Position numbers and translations under genes: made by a program. Source: an uncultured Maribacter sp. (GTDB taxonomy: Bacteria > Bacteroidota > Bacteroidia > Flavobacteriales > Flavobacteriaceae). From it: a stretch of 14,320 nucleotides of DNA. Below are positions 7,092-14,165 of the stretch, piece after piece (position 1 is the stretch's first letter; every line of letters starts with the position of its first letter). Under the pieces are notes generated by a model, which ran no database searches, was not told where the DNA came from, and saw nothing but the letters and a program-made list of their open reading frames with translations. The DNA is taken from the NCBI GenBank assembly GCA_905479535.1, contig CAJQMW010000375.1, positions 1 through 14,320 on the forward strand, written 5' to 3'.

Positions 7092-7260
7092 AACCTTGAT
7101 TTTTTGGTTAAACTTTTTATTATGGCACAAAATAACGGTGGGAATTTTATGGGGAGGACGACTAGGGTCATGTCTTTTACATGATTTTGGTCATCAAAAT
7201 TAATTGCATGGTGCCACATCTTTGCAGTATAAATTTTAGCAGGCACTTTATTATATATAG
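7092..7260. promoter_or_regulatory. Divergent promoter region for the two opposing operons
   Basis: This 169-nt gene-free stretch must carry the promoters for both the minus-strand array and the plus-strand TolC operon. Towards tolC, TAAATTTT (7230-7237) matches seven of eight positions of the Bacteroidota -7 box TAnnTTTG (consensus from the literature), with TTG at 7204-7206 as a possible upstream element. CATCTTTG (7217-7224) is an alternative. No convincing pair is visible for the minus direction. Exact start sites are not determined. Confidence 0.4.
7168..7200. promoter_or_regulatory. Abutting inverted repeats, probable operator
   Basis: Two perfect 6-bp inverted repeats with 5-nt centres sit end to end, sharing A7184: TCATGT-CTTTT-ACATGA (7168-7184) and ATTTTG-GTCAT-CAAAAT (7184-7200). 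A third symmetry, ATGA-TTTTGG-TCAT (7181-7194), has the half-site spacing of Crp/Fnr-type sites. The location midway between divergent start codons supports an operator that could control both operons. The regulator is not encoded next to it. Confidence 0.45.
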
Positions 7261-8739
7261 ATGAAAGATCGGATTGGAATATTTTCGAAAAACGCAATCA
7301 AAATAACCATTGCGTTTTGGCTTATGATATTTTTTACATCGTATACCTATGGCCAAGAACGTGAAATACGTATCGCTGAAGCATTGGAATTAAGCTATAA
7401 AAACAACGAGAAAATAAAACGATACTCAGAACGCGTTCAGCAAAAGGTCTATGAGGACAAAGCTGCAAAAGGCCATTTTCTACCTTCGGTAAATGTTTTG
7501 GGCGGATATACCTACTTGAGTGAAAACATTGAGGTTAACACATCTCAAATCGAAAGCTCGTTAGATGGTCTGGGTGCTAAATACGGGGCTGCTTTTGTAG
7601 AAGCGTATGGTGATCAGATAGGTCTATCGGGTGTATCGGCAGAAAGTACATTTGCAACTCTAGTAAGCGTTTTAGGACAATTTCCGGCATATCCCAATCT
7701 TATTGTCGACAATCAACAAATTCCAACAGCGGCTATTATCGCAACACAGCCTATTTTTACAGGTGGAAAAATCATTGCCGGTAAAAAGTATGCGAATGCT
7801 GAATTGCAATCCTCATACATCGAACTACAACAGGTCAAAGACGAAATAGCCAACGAACTCATTGACCGTTACCTTACGGTAGTCCTTTTAAAACAGGTCA
7901 TAAAAACACGCCAACAGGTTTATGAAGGGATGCAAATACATAAAGAACAAGCTGAGCGTGCCATCCAATTGGAAATTCTTCCCAAACATGATCTGTTGAG
8001 GGCCCAGGTAGCTGTTGCCAATGCAGAAAAGGAGCTTAACAATGACACGAACAGCTTACAAGTGGCGGAAATGGCCCTACGTACTACAATAAATTTGCCA
8101 GATTCCGTACCCTTTCAGGTAACCGATAGTATTGGCTACCAAGATCTTTATTTCGATTTTGATGAACTTCTAAATGCTGCCAACACCGGGCAACCGATTT
8201 TAGAGTTGATCGACCAGAAAGAAGCTATGGCGAAGCAGGCCCATGTGGTGGAAAAATCTAAATTCATGCCCAATATTGCCGCCTTTGGCTCCTATAACAT
8301 GTTCCGCGAGGAGCTTCCCATAGTTCCCCCAAAATTTATTGTTGGCGTACAGGCGCAGTTCAATATTTTCAACGGGTTCAAGGATATTAATAAATTGAAA
8401 GCCAGTAGGCATTTACAAAAGGAAGTGAAAAGTGCAAGAGAATACGCTACACAACAGATTCACTTGCTCGTTAAAAGTAACTACACAAATGCCCTTAATC
8501 AGCAAAAATTATACAATAGCCACGTAACTACTGTTGATCTGGCCAAAGAAAATCTTAGGATCAATACGAGGCGCTTTGAAGAAGGCATAGGCAAATCCAT
8601 TGATGTTATCGATGCTACATTATTATATGAAAAATCAAAAATAGAACAACTGGTAGCTTTGGATGGTTATTATAAAGCCATTGCCAATTTATACACGGCA
8701 ATAGGAGAGCCCGAAAAAATAATCCCAATACTCAATTAA
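7261..8739 (+). CDS. TolC-family outer-membrane efflux protein
   Basis: A 492-aa outer-membrane channel subunit. A signal peptide (about residues 1-31, ending SYTYG) is followed by the first OEP repeat beginning EIRIAEALELSYKNN. The second repeat runs through the C-terminal half, with the typical FNIFNGFKDINKL turn and the late motif RINTRRFEEGIGKSIDVIDA. Long alpha-helical stretches between beta-rich segments match the TolC coiled-coil/barrel design, and the length is typical. It would trimerise in the outer membrane and dock onto the adaptor encoded 11 nt downstream to export a compound or protein across the envelope. It is the first gene of a four-gene operon. The start ATG has no clear Shine-Dalgarno, as is usual in this phylum. 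Family assignment is firm; the cargo is unknown. Confidence 0.93.
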   Translation: MKDRIGIFSKNAIKITIAFWLMIFFTSYTYGQEREIRIAEALELSYKNNEKIKRYSERVQQKVYEDKAAKGHFLPSVNVLGGYTYLSENIEVNTSQIESSLDGLGAKYGAAFVEAYGDQIGLSGVSAESTFATLVSVLGQFPAYPNLIVDNQQIPTAAIIATQPIFTGGKIIAGKKYANAELQSSYIELQQVKDEIANELIDRYLTVVLLKQVIKTRQQVYEGMQIHKEQAERAIQLEILPKHDLLRAQVAVANAEKELNNDTNSLQVAEMALRTTINLPDSVPFQVTDSIGYQDLYFDFDELLNAANTGQPILELIDQKEAMAKQAHVVEKSKFMPNIAAFGSYNMFREELPIVPPKFIVGVQAQFNIFNGFKDINKLKASRHLQKEVKSAREYATQQIHLLVKSNYTNALNQQKLYNSHVTTVDLAKENLRINTRRFEEGIGKSIDVIDATLLYEKSKIEQLVALDGYYKAIANLYTAIGEPEKIIPILN

Positions 8740-8750
8740 TAATCATTACC

Positions 8751-9725
8751 ATGAAAAAAGCTTATATCACATTATCGATTCCCATACTGATCATTCTATT
8801 TGCAATTGTATATTTTATTGTTCGGGCAAATTCTCCAGAACCGGAGATATATTCGGGGATTCTCGAAACTACAGAGGTAAACGTATCATCCGAAATCCCC
8901 GGAAGGGTAAATTCCATATTAATTGAAAAAGGGAATTCCGTAATAAAAGGTCAGGTTTTGGCAACACTGGAACCAGATATTCTTGATGCAAAAAAAGGGC
9001 AAGCGCTAGGCCTGGTAAAAGCAGCTCGTTCTTTGGCAGAAAAAGCGGAGTTCGGAGCGCGTACGGAAGAAATAAGCGCCCTTCAAAATCAATATCAGAT
9101 GGCCAAAAGTCAGTTCGATTTTGCTGAAAAAACCTATAAGAGGTATCAGGCACTTTATGCCGATGATATTATCTCCAAACAAGAAATGGATGAACTACAA
9201 TTTAAGTACGATGCTGCCAAGGAACAGATGAATGCCGCAAAATCTATGTGGGAAATGGGTAAAAGCGGTGCCAGAAAAGAAGATGTCAAAGCAGCTTATG
9301 GGAGCTATGATCGCGCAAAGGGTGCTTTTCAAGAAGTTGAAGCGTACTATGATGAACTGCAAATTATTGCCCCCACTGCGGGAATAATCAGTAATCAAAT
9401 TGCAGAAGAGGGTGAGGTCATGGCGGCAGGCTACCCAATTTTAACGATACAGAAACCAGAAAAAATTTATGCCATTTTCAATGTTAGGGAAGATAATTTG
9501 CCAGATTTTAAAATGGATAACCTGTACAAAGCAAAAATACCCGGTTTAGGTAATGAAGAAGTGAACTTTAAAGTTACCTATATATCTCCTATGGCAGATT
9601 TTGCCACATGGGTTCCTATAAAGGCCAAGGGCGAATATGAGCTTAAAACTTTTGAAGTCCACCTAAAACCGCAAGAGCGCATTGCAGAGCTACGACCGGG
9701 AATGTCCATTCAGCTATACAAATAA
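8751..9725 (+). CDS. HlyD-family periplasmic adaptor (membrane fusion protein)
   Basis: A 324-aa adaptor anchored by one N-terminal membrane helix (about 5-25). The lipoyl/barrel-sandwich half motif follows (EVNVSSEIPGRVNSILIEKG, about 42-61, then VIKGQVLATLEP). An alpha-helical hairpin spans about 75-200, and the second lipoyl half reads IIAPTAGIISNQIAEEGEVM. A beta-barrel domain (YAIFNVREDNLPDF) and a short C-terminus ending RPGMSIQLYK close the protein. This is the YhiI/YbhG-like layout associated with ABC-2-type exporters rather than RND pumps. It should bridge the inner-membrane permeases to the TolC channel. Gaps of 11 nt upstream and 6 nt downstream place it in one transcript with both. 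Confidence 0.92.
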   Translation: MKKAYITLSIPILIILFAIVYFIVRANSPEPEIYSGILETTEVNVSSEIPGRVNSILIEKGNSVIKGQVLATLEPDILDAKKGQALGLVKAARSLAEKAEFGARTEEISALQNQYQMAKSQFDFAEKTYKRYQALYADDIISKQEMDELQFKYDAAKEQMNAAKSMWEMGKSGARKEDVKAAYGSYDRAKGAFQEVEAYYDELQIIAPTAGIISNQIAEEGEVMAAGYPILTIQKPEKIYAIFNVREDNLPDFKMDNLYKAKIPGLGNEEVNFKVTYISPMADFATWVPIKAKGEYELKTFEVHLKPQERIAELRPGMSIQLYK

Positions 9726-9731
9726 GAAATT

Positions 9732-10919
9732 ATGCTAAAGAATTGGCCTTTATATACTGTTTTTAAAAGGGAAATGCTTCGGTTGGCAGGCAAGAAGTCC
9801 ACAAGGAATCTTTTTATCATCATTCCGGTCGTCGTCTTCTTTTTATTGGGGTCAATTTACTATAAGGGAGTACTGAGGGAAGTAGCCATAGCAGTTTATG
9901 ACAATGATAATAGCGCATTAAGCCGTACCTATATTCGCTTTTTGGAATCCTCGCCCAATTTGAAGGTAACCCACTATTTATCTTCAAAAGATGCCATTGA
10001 AAATACATTTATTGAAAACGAGGTGCAAGGGATATTCTATATTCCAAAGGACTTTCATAAAGATGTCCTTAAAAATGTGCCGGTTCAAATAAAAATATAC
10101 ACCAATTCTACCAACATTGTTTTTGGAAACCTTTTGTATAGATCTGCTTTACAAGTTACCCAGCTGCTTAGTGGTGCCGTGGTGGTTAAGAGAATTGCCC
10201 CTTTAGGTATCGACCCCAGCAAAATATCGGGTACAGTGCTTCCTATAAATGTAAATACCAGGGTTTTGGGCAATGCCCAATACAACTATGTCTATTATTT
10301 ACTACCTGGGCTAACTACGGTTATACTGCAAATGATCATTTTTTTGGCCGCCTCAAGAGCCTTTAACAATGAATGGAAAGAAAAAACCTATCCTCAATTA
10401 TATGCCGCATCAAATGGAAACATACTGACCATGATTTTGGGTAAATACTTCGCGTATTTAGTATACGGGTTGGGCTTATGCGGACTAATATTTGCCATTG
10501 TATTTCCCATTTTCGGGATACCTATCTATGGAAATATTGGATACCTCTTAGCGCTATTGTTACTTTTTCTTAGCGTGAATATTTTGCTTGGCTTTGGGCT
10601 GTCAATGCTCCTTAAGAATGAAATAATTGCCCTTGATGTGGTAATTTTCTATAATTCGCCAGCATTTATATTTAGTGGTTTTACCTTTCCAATTTGGGCG
10701 ATGCCATGGTTTAATGGGATGTACGCCCAAATATCACCATACACCCATTTTTTGACCGGTTTTCTTAAAATTTACCAGTTAGATACTCCTTTGCATTTTA
10801 TAGGGCCAGAGGTATTGAAACTGATGGTCTTTCTTGCGATCGGTTTGTTGATGATCATTGGGGGCTTGATCGTTAATAGAAATGAAATTTTTGTAACACG
10901 AAAAATGAGTGCCATATGA
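9732..10919 (+). CDS. ABC-2-type transporter permease (first subunit)
   Basis: A 395-aa inner-membrane permease of the ABC-2/YhhJ-YbhS type. A cytoplasmic N-terminus (FKREMLRL) leads into TM1 (about 27-45). A large extracytoplasmic domain (about 46-180, with VAIAVYDNDNSALSR and GIFYIPKDF) follows, then about five membrane helices, including the conserved FSGFTFP and PW segment of this family and a last helix near the C-terminus. It presumably pairs with the next gene product to form the transmembrane channel of an exporter that uses the HlyD and TolC proteins encoded upstream. Its TGA stop overlaps the ATG of the second permease (ATGA at 10916-10919). No ATP-binding subunit lies in the operon, so its energy source must be encoded elsewhere or differ. 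Confidence 0.9.
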   Translation: MLKNWPLYTVFKREMLRLAGKKSTRNLFIIIPVVVFFLLGSIYYKGVLREVAIAVYDNDNSALSRTYIRFLESSPNLKVTHYLSSKDAIENTFIENEVQGIFYIPKDFHKDVLKNVPVQIKIYTNSTNIVFGNLLYRSALQVTQLLSGAVVVKRIAPLGIDPSKISGTVLPINVNTRVLGNAQYNYVYYLLPGLTTVILQMIIFLAASRAFNNEWKEKTYPQLYAASNGNILTMILGKYFAYLVYGLGLCGLIFAIVFPIFGIPIYGNIGYLLALLLLFLSVNILLGFGLSMLLKNEIIALDVVIFYNSPAFIFSGFTFPIWAMPWFNGMYAQISPYTHFLTGFLKIYQLDTPLHFIGPEVLKLMVFLAIGLLMIIGGLIVNRNEIFVTRKMSAI

Positions 10920-12106
10920 ACCTGCAACTAATATGGAGATCCATCAAGAAAGAAGCTGAAACGATACGTAACGACCATAGTATCCTATTGGTTTTATTGG
11001 TTGCCCCCTTGCTATATTTTTTGCTAATGGGCTCCACCTATATGAACAAGGATGAGGAAAAAGTAAGTATTGGTATTGTAGACCTTGATCAAACGCATGG
11101 TAGCAAGGCATTTTTGAACAAGATCAATGCAACACAGAAAGTAAATATAACCCGTGCCTATACGAATCTGTTGGAAGCCAAAAGTGGTTTATCAATGTTC
11201 GACATACAAGGATTTATAAATATTCCCAAAGGATTTGAAAAGAAACTAAAGAACAATGAAAGCACTCCTATTGGCCTTGTACTGAATAACACAAAATTCT
11301 TGTCGTCCAATGATATTAACAAAGCGGTTAATTTGGTGGTATTGGACTATGCGTTGGAGTCCCGCCAAAGATTTTTTGAGTCGAAGGGAATAAATCCATC
11401 TTTTGCCGAGATAAAAGCCAATCCCATAACAGCGCAGATCCATGCTGTTTTTAACGCGACCAATAATTACGGTAATTTTTTATTGCCGGCTTTGCTATTC
11501 CTTATTTTGCACCAAACATTGCTTATTGGCCTATCGGAGAGTGTAGCTTCAGACCGTGAAAATGAACTTATGCGTGTTGGTTTTGGAGACAGTAAAAATA
11601 ATTTTCTCGATTATCTTATTGGTAAAACAGGTTTTTATCTGATGCTATATATGGCTTATATGGTATTTACTTTTTTGGTGGCATTTCCATTTTTTGATTT
11701 ACCGGTAAAAGGCAGTTTCTTTTCACTGTTTGCTACGTCCTTACTATTCTTTTTTGCAACCATACTTTATGGTTGGTTTATTTCGTCATTCTTTAAATCG
11801 CAAGTTAGGGTCATGGAAGTGATGGCGTTTACAACATATCCGGTCTTTTTGGTTACAGGTATTACCTGGTCTTTTAAAGATATGCCCTTGTTTTTACAAT
11901 TTATTTCGAACCTTATTCCGTTAAAACCTTTTTTTGGTTTTCTAAAGAAGCAGGCTATTATGGGCGTTGACACTCATTTATACCTCAATGAGATTGTTCA
12001 CTTACTGGTATTGCTTTTAATAGGGTTCGTCGCGGCATTTTTAAGGTTCCGCTATATGCAGAGGGCGCCTAAGTCGAATCCCTCTGTACCATTACCATTG
12101 AACTAA
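10916..12106 (+). CDS. ABC-2-type transporter permease (second subunit)
   Basis: A 396-aa paralogue of the preceding permease with the same layout: N-terminal cytoplasmic stretch (WRSIKKEAETIRND), TM1 with LLVAPLLYFLLMGS (about 27-40), extracytoplasmic domain with VSIGIVDLDQTHGSK and GFINIPKGFEKKL, and about five C-terminal membrane helices, including the TGITWSFKDMP segment equivalent to the FSGFTFP region of its partner. Translational coupling through ATGA suggests stoichiometric production of a heterodimer. It is the last gene of the export operon; the next gene starts 40 nt downstream and belongs to another family. Substrate is unknown. Related four-gene sets in this phylum are usually annotated as drug efflux, which is not shown here. 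Confidence 0.9.
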   Translation: MNLQLIWRSIKKEAETIRNDHSILLVLLVAPLLYFLLMGSTYMNKDEEKVSIGIVDLDQTHGSKAFLNKINATQKVNITRAYTNLLEAKSGLSMFDIQGFINIPKGFEKKLKNNESTPIGLVLNNTKFLSSNDINKAVNLVVLDYALESRQRFFESKGINPSFAEIKANPITAQIHAVFNATNNYGNFLLPALLFLILHQTLLIGLSESVASDRENELMRVGFGDSKNNFLDYLIGKTGFYLMLYMAYMVFTFLVAFPFFDLPVKGSFFSLFATSLLFFFATILYGWFISSFFKSQVRVMEVMAFTTYPVFLVTGITWSFKDMPLFLQFISNLIPLKPFFGFLKKQAIMGVDTHLYLNEIVHLLVLLLIGFVAAFLRFRYMQRAPKSNPSVPLPLN

Positions 12107-12146
12107 TGCCAAACCAATACCATACAACAATTTTTAACCTAAGTAA

Positions 12147-12662
12147 ATGTTGAACTTGAAGAATAAACATCAGAACAATTTAAATCCAAAAGGTATTTAC
12201 GTGAAAATTTTTTCCAAATTAGAGGAAATCGAAATTGCCCTAGAACGTATAAAGGAAAGATACTTGGATTTATCCCAAATTTCAATTTTGAGCAAGAATC
12301 TGGAAAGGTTTAATGATGGAGACACAGTCTCTACATTGGTCAAAGTCAAACCCTCGTTAGTAGGCTATTGGTCAAGTGTGTATGGGGTGGAACAGGATAT
12401 TGGATTTCTAAACGTGCCTGAAATTGGAACCTGTTTCGTATTGGGGCCGTTAGCTCCCGTGTTACTGAATATATTGGAAGAAGGGAAAATACTAGGGGAG
12501 TTCGAAGGAGGTTTAAATGGGGTTTTACTAGGTTTTGGAGCAGAAAAAAGCAGGATTGCCAAATATAATGCCGCTTTAAAAAATGATGCTTGTTTAGTAG
12601 TTGTTAGGGGAACACCTGAAGAGCTAAAAAGTATAGCTGTCATATTGGAAAAAAATACGTGA
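12147..12662 (+). CDS. YflT/GSP17M-like general stress protein homologue
   Basis: A 171-aa protein, probably cytosolic. Residues about 16-50 (GIYVKIFSKLEEIEIALERI, then LDLSQISILSK) match the start of the heat-induced stress protein YflT / general stress protein 17M domain, where a helix for paired residues precedes a 'DISVL' strand. The family's central Gly/Pro-rich segment is recognisable as LNVPEIGTCFVLGPLAPVL (88-106). The C-terminal part GGLNGVLLGFGAEKSRIAKY (121-140), then DACLVVVRG, matches the usual 'GIPEEEA.YYE....GG.LV.V' pattern. The biochemical role of this family is not known. It follows the exporter operon by 40 nt and could be read through from it, but its content fits neither neighbour strongly. 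Assignment is by remembered pattern and is moderately sure. Confidence 0.68.
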   Translation: MLNLKNKHQNNLNPKGIYVKIFSKLEEIEIALERIKERYLDLSQISILSKNLERFNDGDTVSTLVKVKPSLVGYWSSVYGVEQDIGFLNVPEIGTCFVLGPLAPVLLNILEEGKILGEFEGGLNGVLLGFGAEKSRIAKYNAALKNDACLVVVRGTPEELKSIAVILEKNT

Positions 12663-12908
12663 AACGATGGCTTTTATATCTGAAATAGTATTTCTTACGT
12701 TGTACGGAATTTATGGTAAGGAAGTCATTTTTACCTCTATTTCCTACAGCCATGACGATCGTCATGTTTTTGTTTGACCACGTAATATACCTTTACCCCA
12801 TAATATGCTGCTTTTTGCATATAAGTATTTCATTTTTTGGTACTTATGAGTTTTGTAAAAACGCTATTCAAATTGAAGTTTTTAAAAAATTCTTTATAAT
12901 TTTAAGAT
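12663..12908. other. Gene-free upstream region of the HYC_CC_PP-type gene
   Basis: This 246-nt AT-rich stretch holds no credible gene. It contains the 16-bp palindrome at 12751-12766. A partial -7-like box, TACCTTTA (12788-12795), lies shortly after it, with TTTG at 12773-12776 too close to be a standard upstream element. No terminator with a T-run is visible. Confidence 0.4.
12751..12766. promoter_or_regulatory. Perfect 16-bp palindrome, candidate operator
   Basis: CATGACGATCGTCATG equals its own reverse complement. Its core, ATGA-CGATCG-TCAT, has the TGA-N6-TCA geometry of Crp/Fnr-family sites and shares outer half-sites with 7181-7194. It lies 142 nt upstream of the GTG start of the HYC_CC_PP-type gene, within a region without genes. 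By simple probability a 16-bp palindrome is expected about 0.2 times in 14 kb. Confidence 0.5.
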
Positions 12909-13328
12909 GTGAAACACTTTTTTCGTAAAATACTGGCCTTCATTTTGACCTCCGCGGTGCTTTTTTCCACCACCTCGTTCACGGCGGACATGCACTTTTG
13001 CGGCAACAAGTTGGTGGATGTTGCTATTTTCGGGAAGGCGAAACCTTGTAAGGACAAAAAACAGCATGTTGAAACGCCGTCCAAGGAATGTTCCCTTGGT
13101 CAAAAGAGTTGCTGCAGCGACCGATCCTTTGTGAAGTCGGGAGAAGACAACCTTAGAAAAGCACAATGGGAATCGAGTGCCGAGGACATCAATTTCCTAC
13201 AAACATTTTTCTACACCTACACAAATCTTTTTGAAGGCCTTGAGCTTAAAACAGTTCCCTTTATTAACTATGATCCTCCCTGGATCGAGAAGGACATACG
13301 TGTACTTCACGAAACATTCTTGATTTGA
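12909..13328 (+). CDS. Small exported HYC_CC_PP-family protein (putative copper-related)
   Basis: A 139-aa exported protein. The start is GTG at 12909, because an in-frame TAA lies two codons upstream and the next in-frame ATG would remove the signal peptide. Residues 1-26 form that signal. The mature part carries HFC (29-31), C47, C61, the pair CC (68-69) and YDPP (121-124), with H134 near the end. This is the motif order that gives the Bacteroidota HYC_CC_PP family its name (here HFC instead of HYC). Family members often sit near heavy-metal or copper genes, and the conserved Cys and His residues suggest periplasmic metal binding; both points are from general knowledge, not shown here. The next gene is a regulator with an HMA-like CXXC domain, which fits a copper theme. 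No enzymatic fold is evident. Confidence 0.8.
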   Translation: MKHFFRKILAFILTSAVLFSTTSFTADMHFCGNKLVDVAIFGKAKPCKDKKQHVETPSKECSLGQKSCCSDRSFVKSGEDNLRKAQWESSAEDINFLQTFFYTYTNLFEGLELKTVPFINYDPPWIEKDIRVLHETFLI

Positions 13329-13511
13329 TTTTCATGTAAGCCGCGATTATTGTTGCGGTAATCTGTGCCTCCCATTAGCGAACAGTCCATTGTTTGGTCA
13401 TCTAGTGTCGGGGCCATTATCTGGCGATAACCTTTTGAGACCTGTATTTTATCGGAGCATCCATCCTCTGACGGCTTTATAGTTTAATTAAGAACACTAA
13501 CATTTTCATAC
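13329..13511. other. Gene-free region upstream of the HMA-AraC regulator
   Basis: This 183-nt stretch has no credible gene. It holds a weak hairpin CCGC-N10-GCGG (13342-13359), a short inverted repeat TTATC-TGGC-GATAA (13418-13431) and a half-site TTTGGTCATC (13393-13402) that is also found in the divergent region (7186-7195). No clear promoter pair or terminator stands out. Confidence 0.35.
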
Positions 13512-14093
13512 ATGGAATCCACTAGAATTTATTGGATCATGAACATGGTCTGTAGACGCTGTCTAAAGGTCATAAAACATGAGCTTGAAGAAATCAATAT
13601 CGAGGTGATTTCCCTTGAATTGGGAAAGCTAACGGTTGGTTCGACCAAGAAAATGGACAAAGAAATGGATGCGAAGGTCATAGACGTGCTCCACTCCAAT
13701 GGGTTTGAAATCGCCAAAAGCGAAGAGGAAATGTTGGTAGAGGAGGTAAAGATCACGCTCATAGATCTTATTAAGGATTTGCCAATGCATTTAAAGGAAA
13801 AGACCTCGGAACATTTGGCAATGACCTTACATCGTGATTATAAGATTTTGAGCAAGCTGTTTTCCAAAAACGAAAATACCACTATCGAAAAGTATTTCAT
13901 CAAGTTGAAGGTTGAAAAGGTAAAAGAGCTGATACAGCTGCAACAATATAGCTTCTCTGATATTGCATACCTACTTGATTATAGTAGTGTAAACCATCTG
14001 TCAAGACAGTTCAAGAATAGGACTGGAATGAGCATGACAGATTATAAGAATGCTGAAGATTGGGAGCGCCAATTCTATGACGAAATTATATAG
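13512..14093 (+). CDS. AraC-family regulator with N-terminal HMA-like metal domain
   Basis: A 193-aa predicted transcription factor. Residues about 5-68 resemble a heavy-metal-associated ferredoxin-like domain, with the CXXC site MVCRRC (Cys14, Cys17), followed by helix KVIKHELEEINIEVISLELG and strand KLTV. A helical linker leads to an AraC-type DNA-binding domain at about 105-180. The recognisable second helix-turn-helix reads YSFSDIAYLLDYSSVNHLSR, with the family ending FKNRTGMSMTDYKN. A CXXC HMA domain on an AraC regulator implies direct sensing of Cu(I) or a similar soft metal, an inference from domain content. Similar short HMA-AraC proteins are known near copper P-type ATPase genes in Flavobacteriia. 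It lies between the HYC_CC_PP-type gene and a cytochrome-like gene on the same strand, with 183 nt upstream. Its targets are not identified. Confidence 0.85.
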   Translation: MESTRIYWIMNMVCRRCLKVIKHELEEINIEVISLELGKLTVGSTKKMDKEMDAKVIDVLHSNGFEIAKSEEEMLVEEVKITLIDLIKDLPMHLKEKTSEHLAMTLHRDYKILSKLFSKNENTTIEKYFIKLKVEKVKELIQLQQYSFSDIAYLLDYSSVNHLSRQFKNRTGMSMTDYKNAEDWERQFYDEII

Positions 14094-14135
14094 ATAAGAA
14101 TGAAAATTATGCAGATACGCCGCAATCATTAAAAA

Positions 14136-14150
14136 TAAATTTGTTAACAA
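14136..14150 (+). promoter_or_regulatory. Candidate -7 promoter box overlapping a palindrome
   Basis: TAAATTTG (14136-14143) is an exact match to the Bacteroidota -7 consensus TAnnTTTG and lies 22 nt before the cytochrome-like start codon. It overlaps the perfect 10-bp palindrome TTGTTAACAA (14141-14150), which could be an operator over the start site. No clear -33 TTTG is seen at the usual spacing, which suggests an activator-dependent or weak promoter. Confidence 0.4.
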
Positions 14151-14165
14151 CTTAATACCAATAAA

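Noticed and set aside
7092..7130. Extension of the DUF5692-like protein to a TTG at 7130
   Set aside because: The added 13 residues are charged and precede a natural membrane-protein start. ATG 7091 is simpler.
12365..12643. 92-codon antisense frame across the stress-protein gene
   Set aside because: Low-complexity Ser/Pro/Phe composition typical of an antisense shadow of a real gene.
12713..12928. 71-codon plus-strand frame with many Phe/Ile/Leu residues
   Set aside because: It overlaps the signal-peptide start of the HYC_CC_PP-type gene, has no recognisable pattern, and its hydrophobicity reflects T-rich DNA. It also contains the regulatory-looking palindrome.
13342..13359. Terminator after the HYC_CC_PP-type gene
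   Set aside because: The stem is only 4 bp with a 10-nt loop and no T-run follows.
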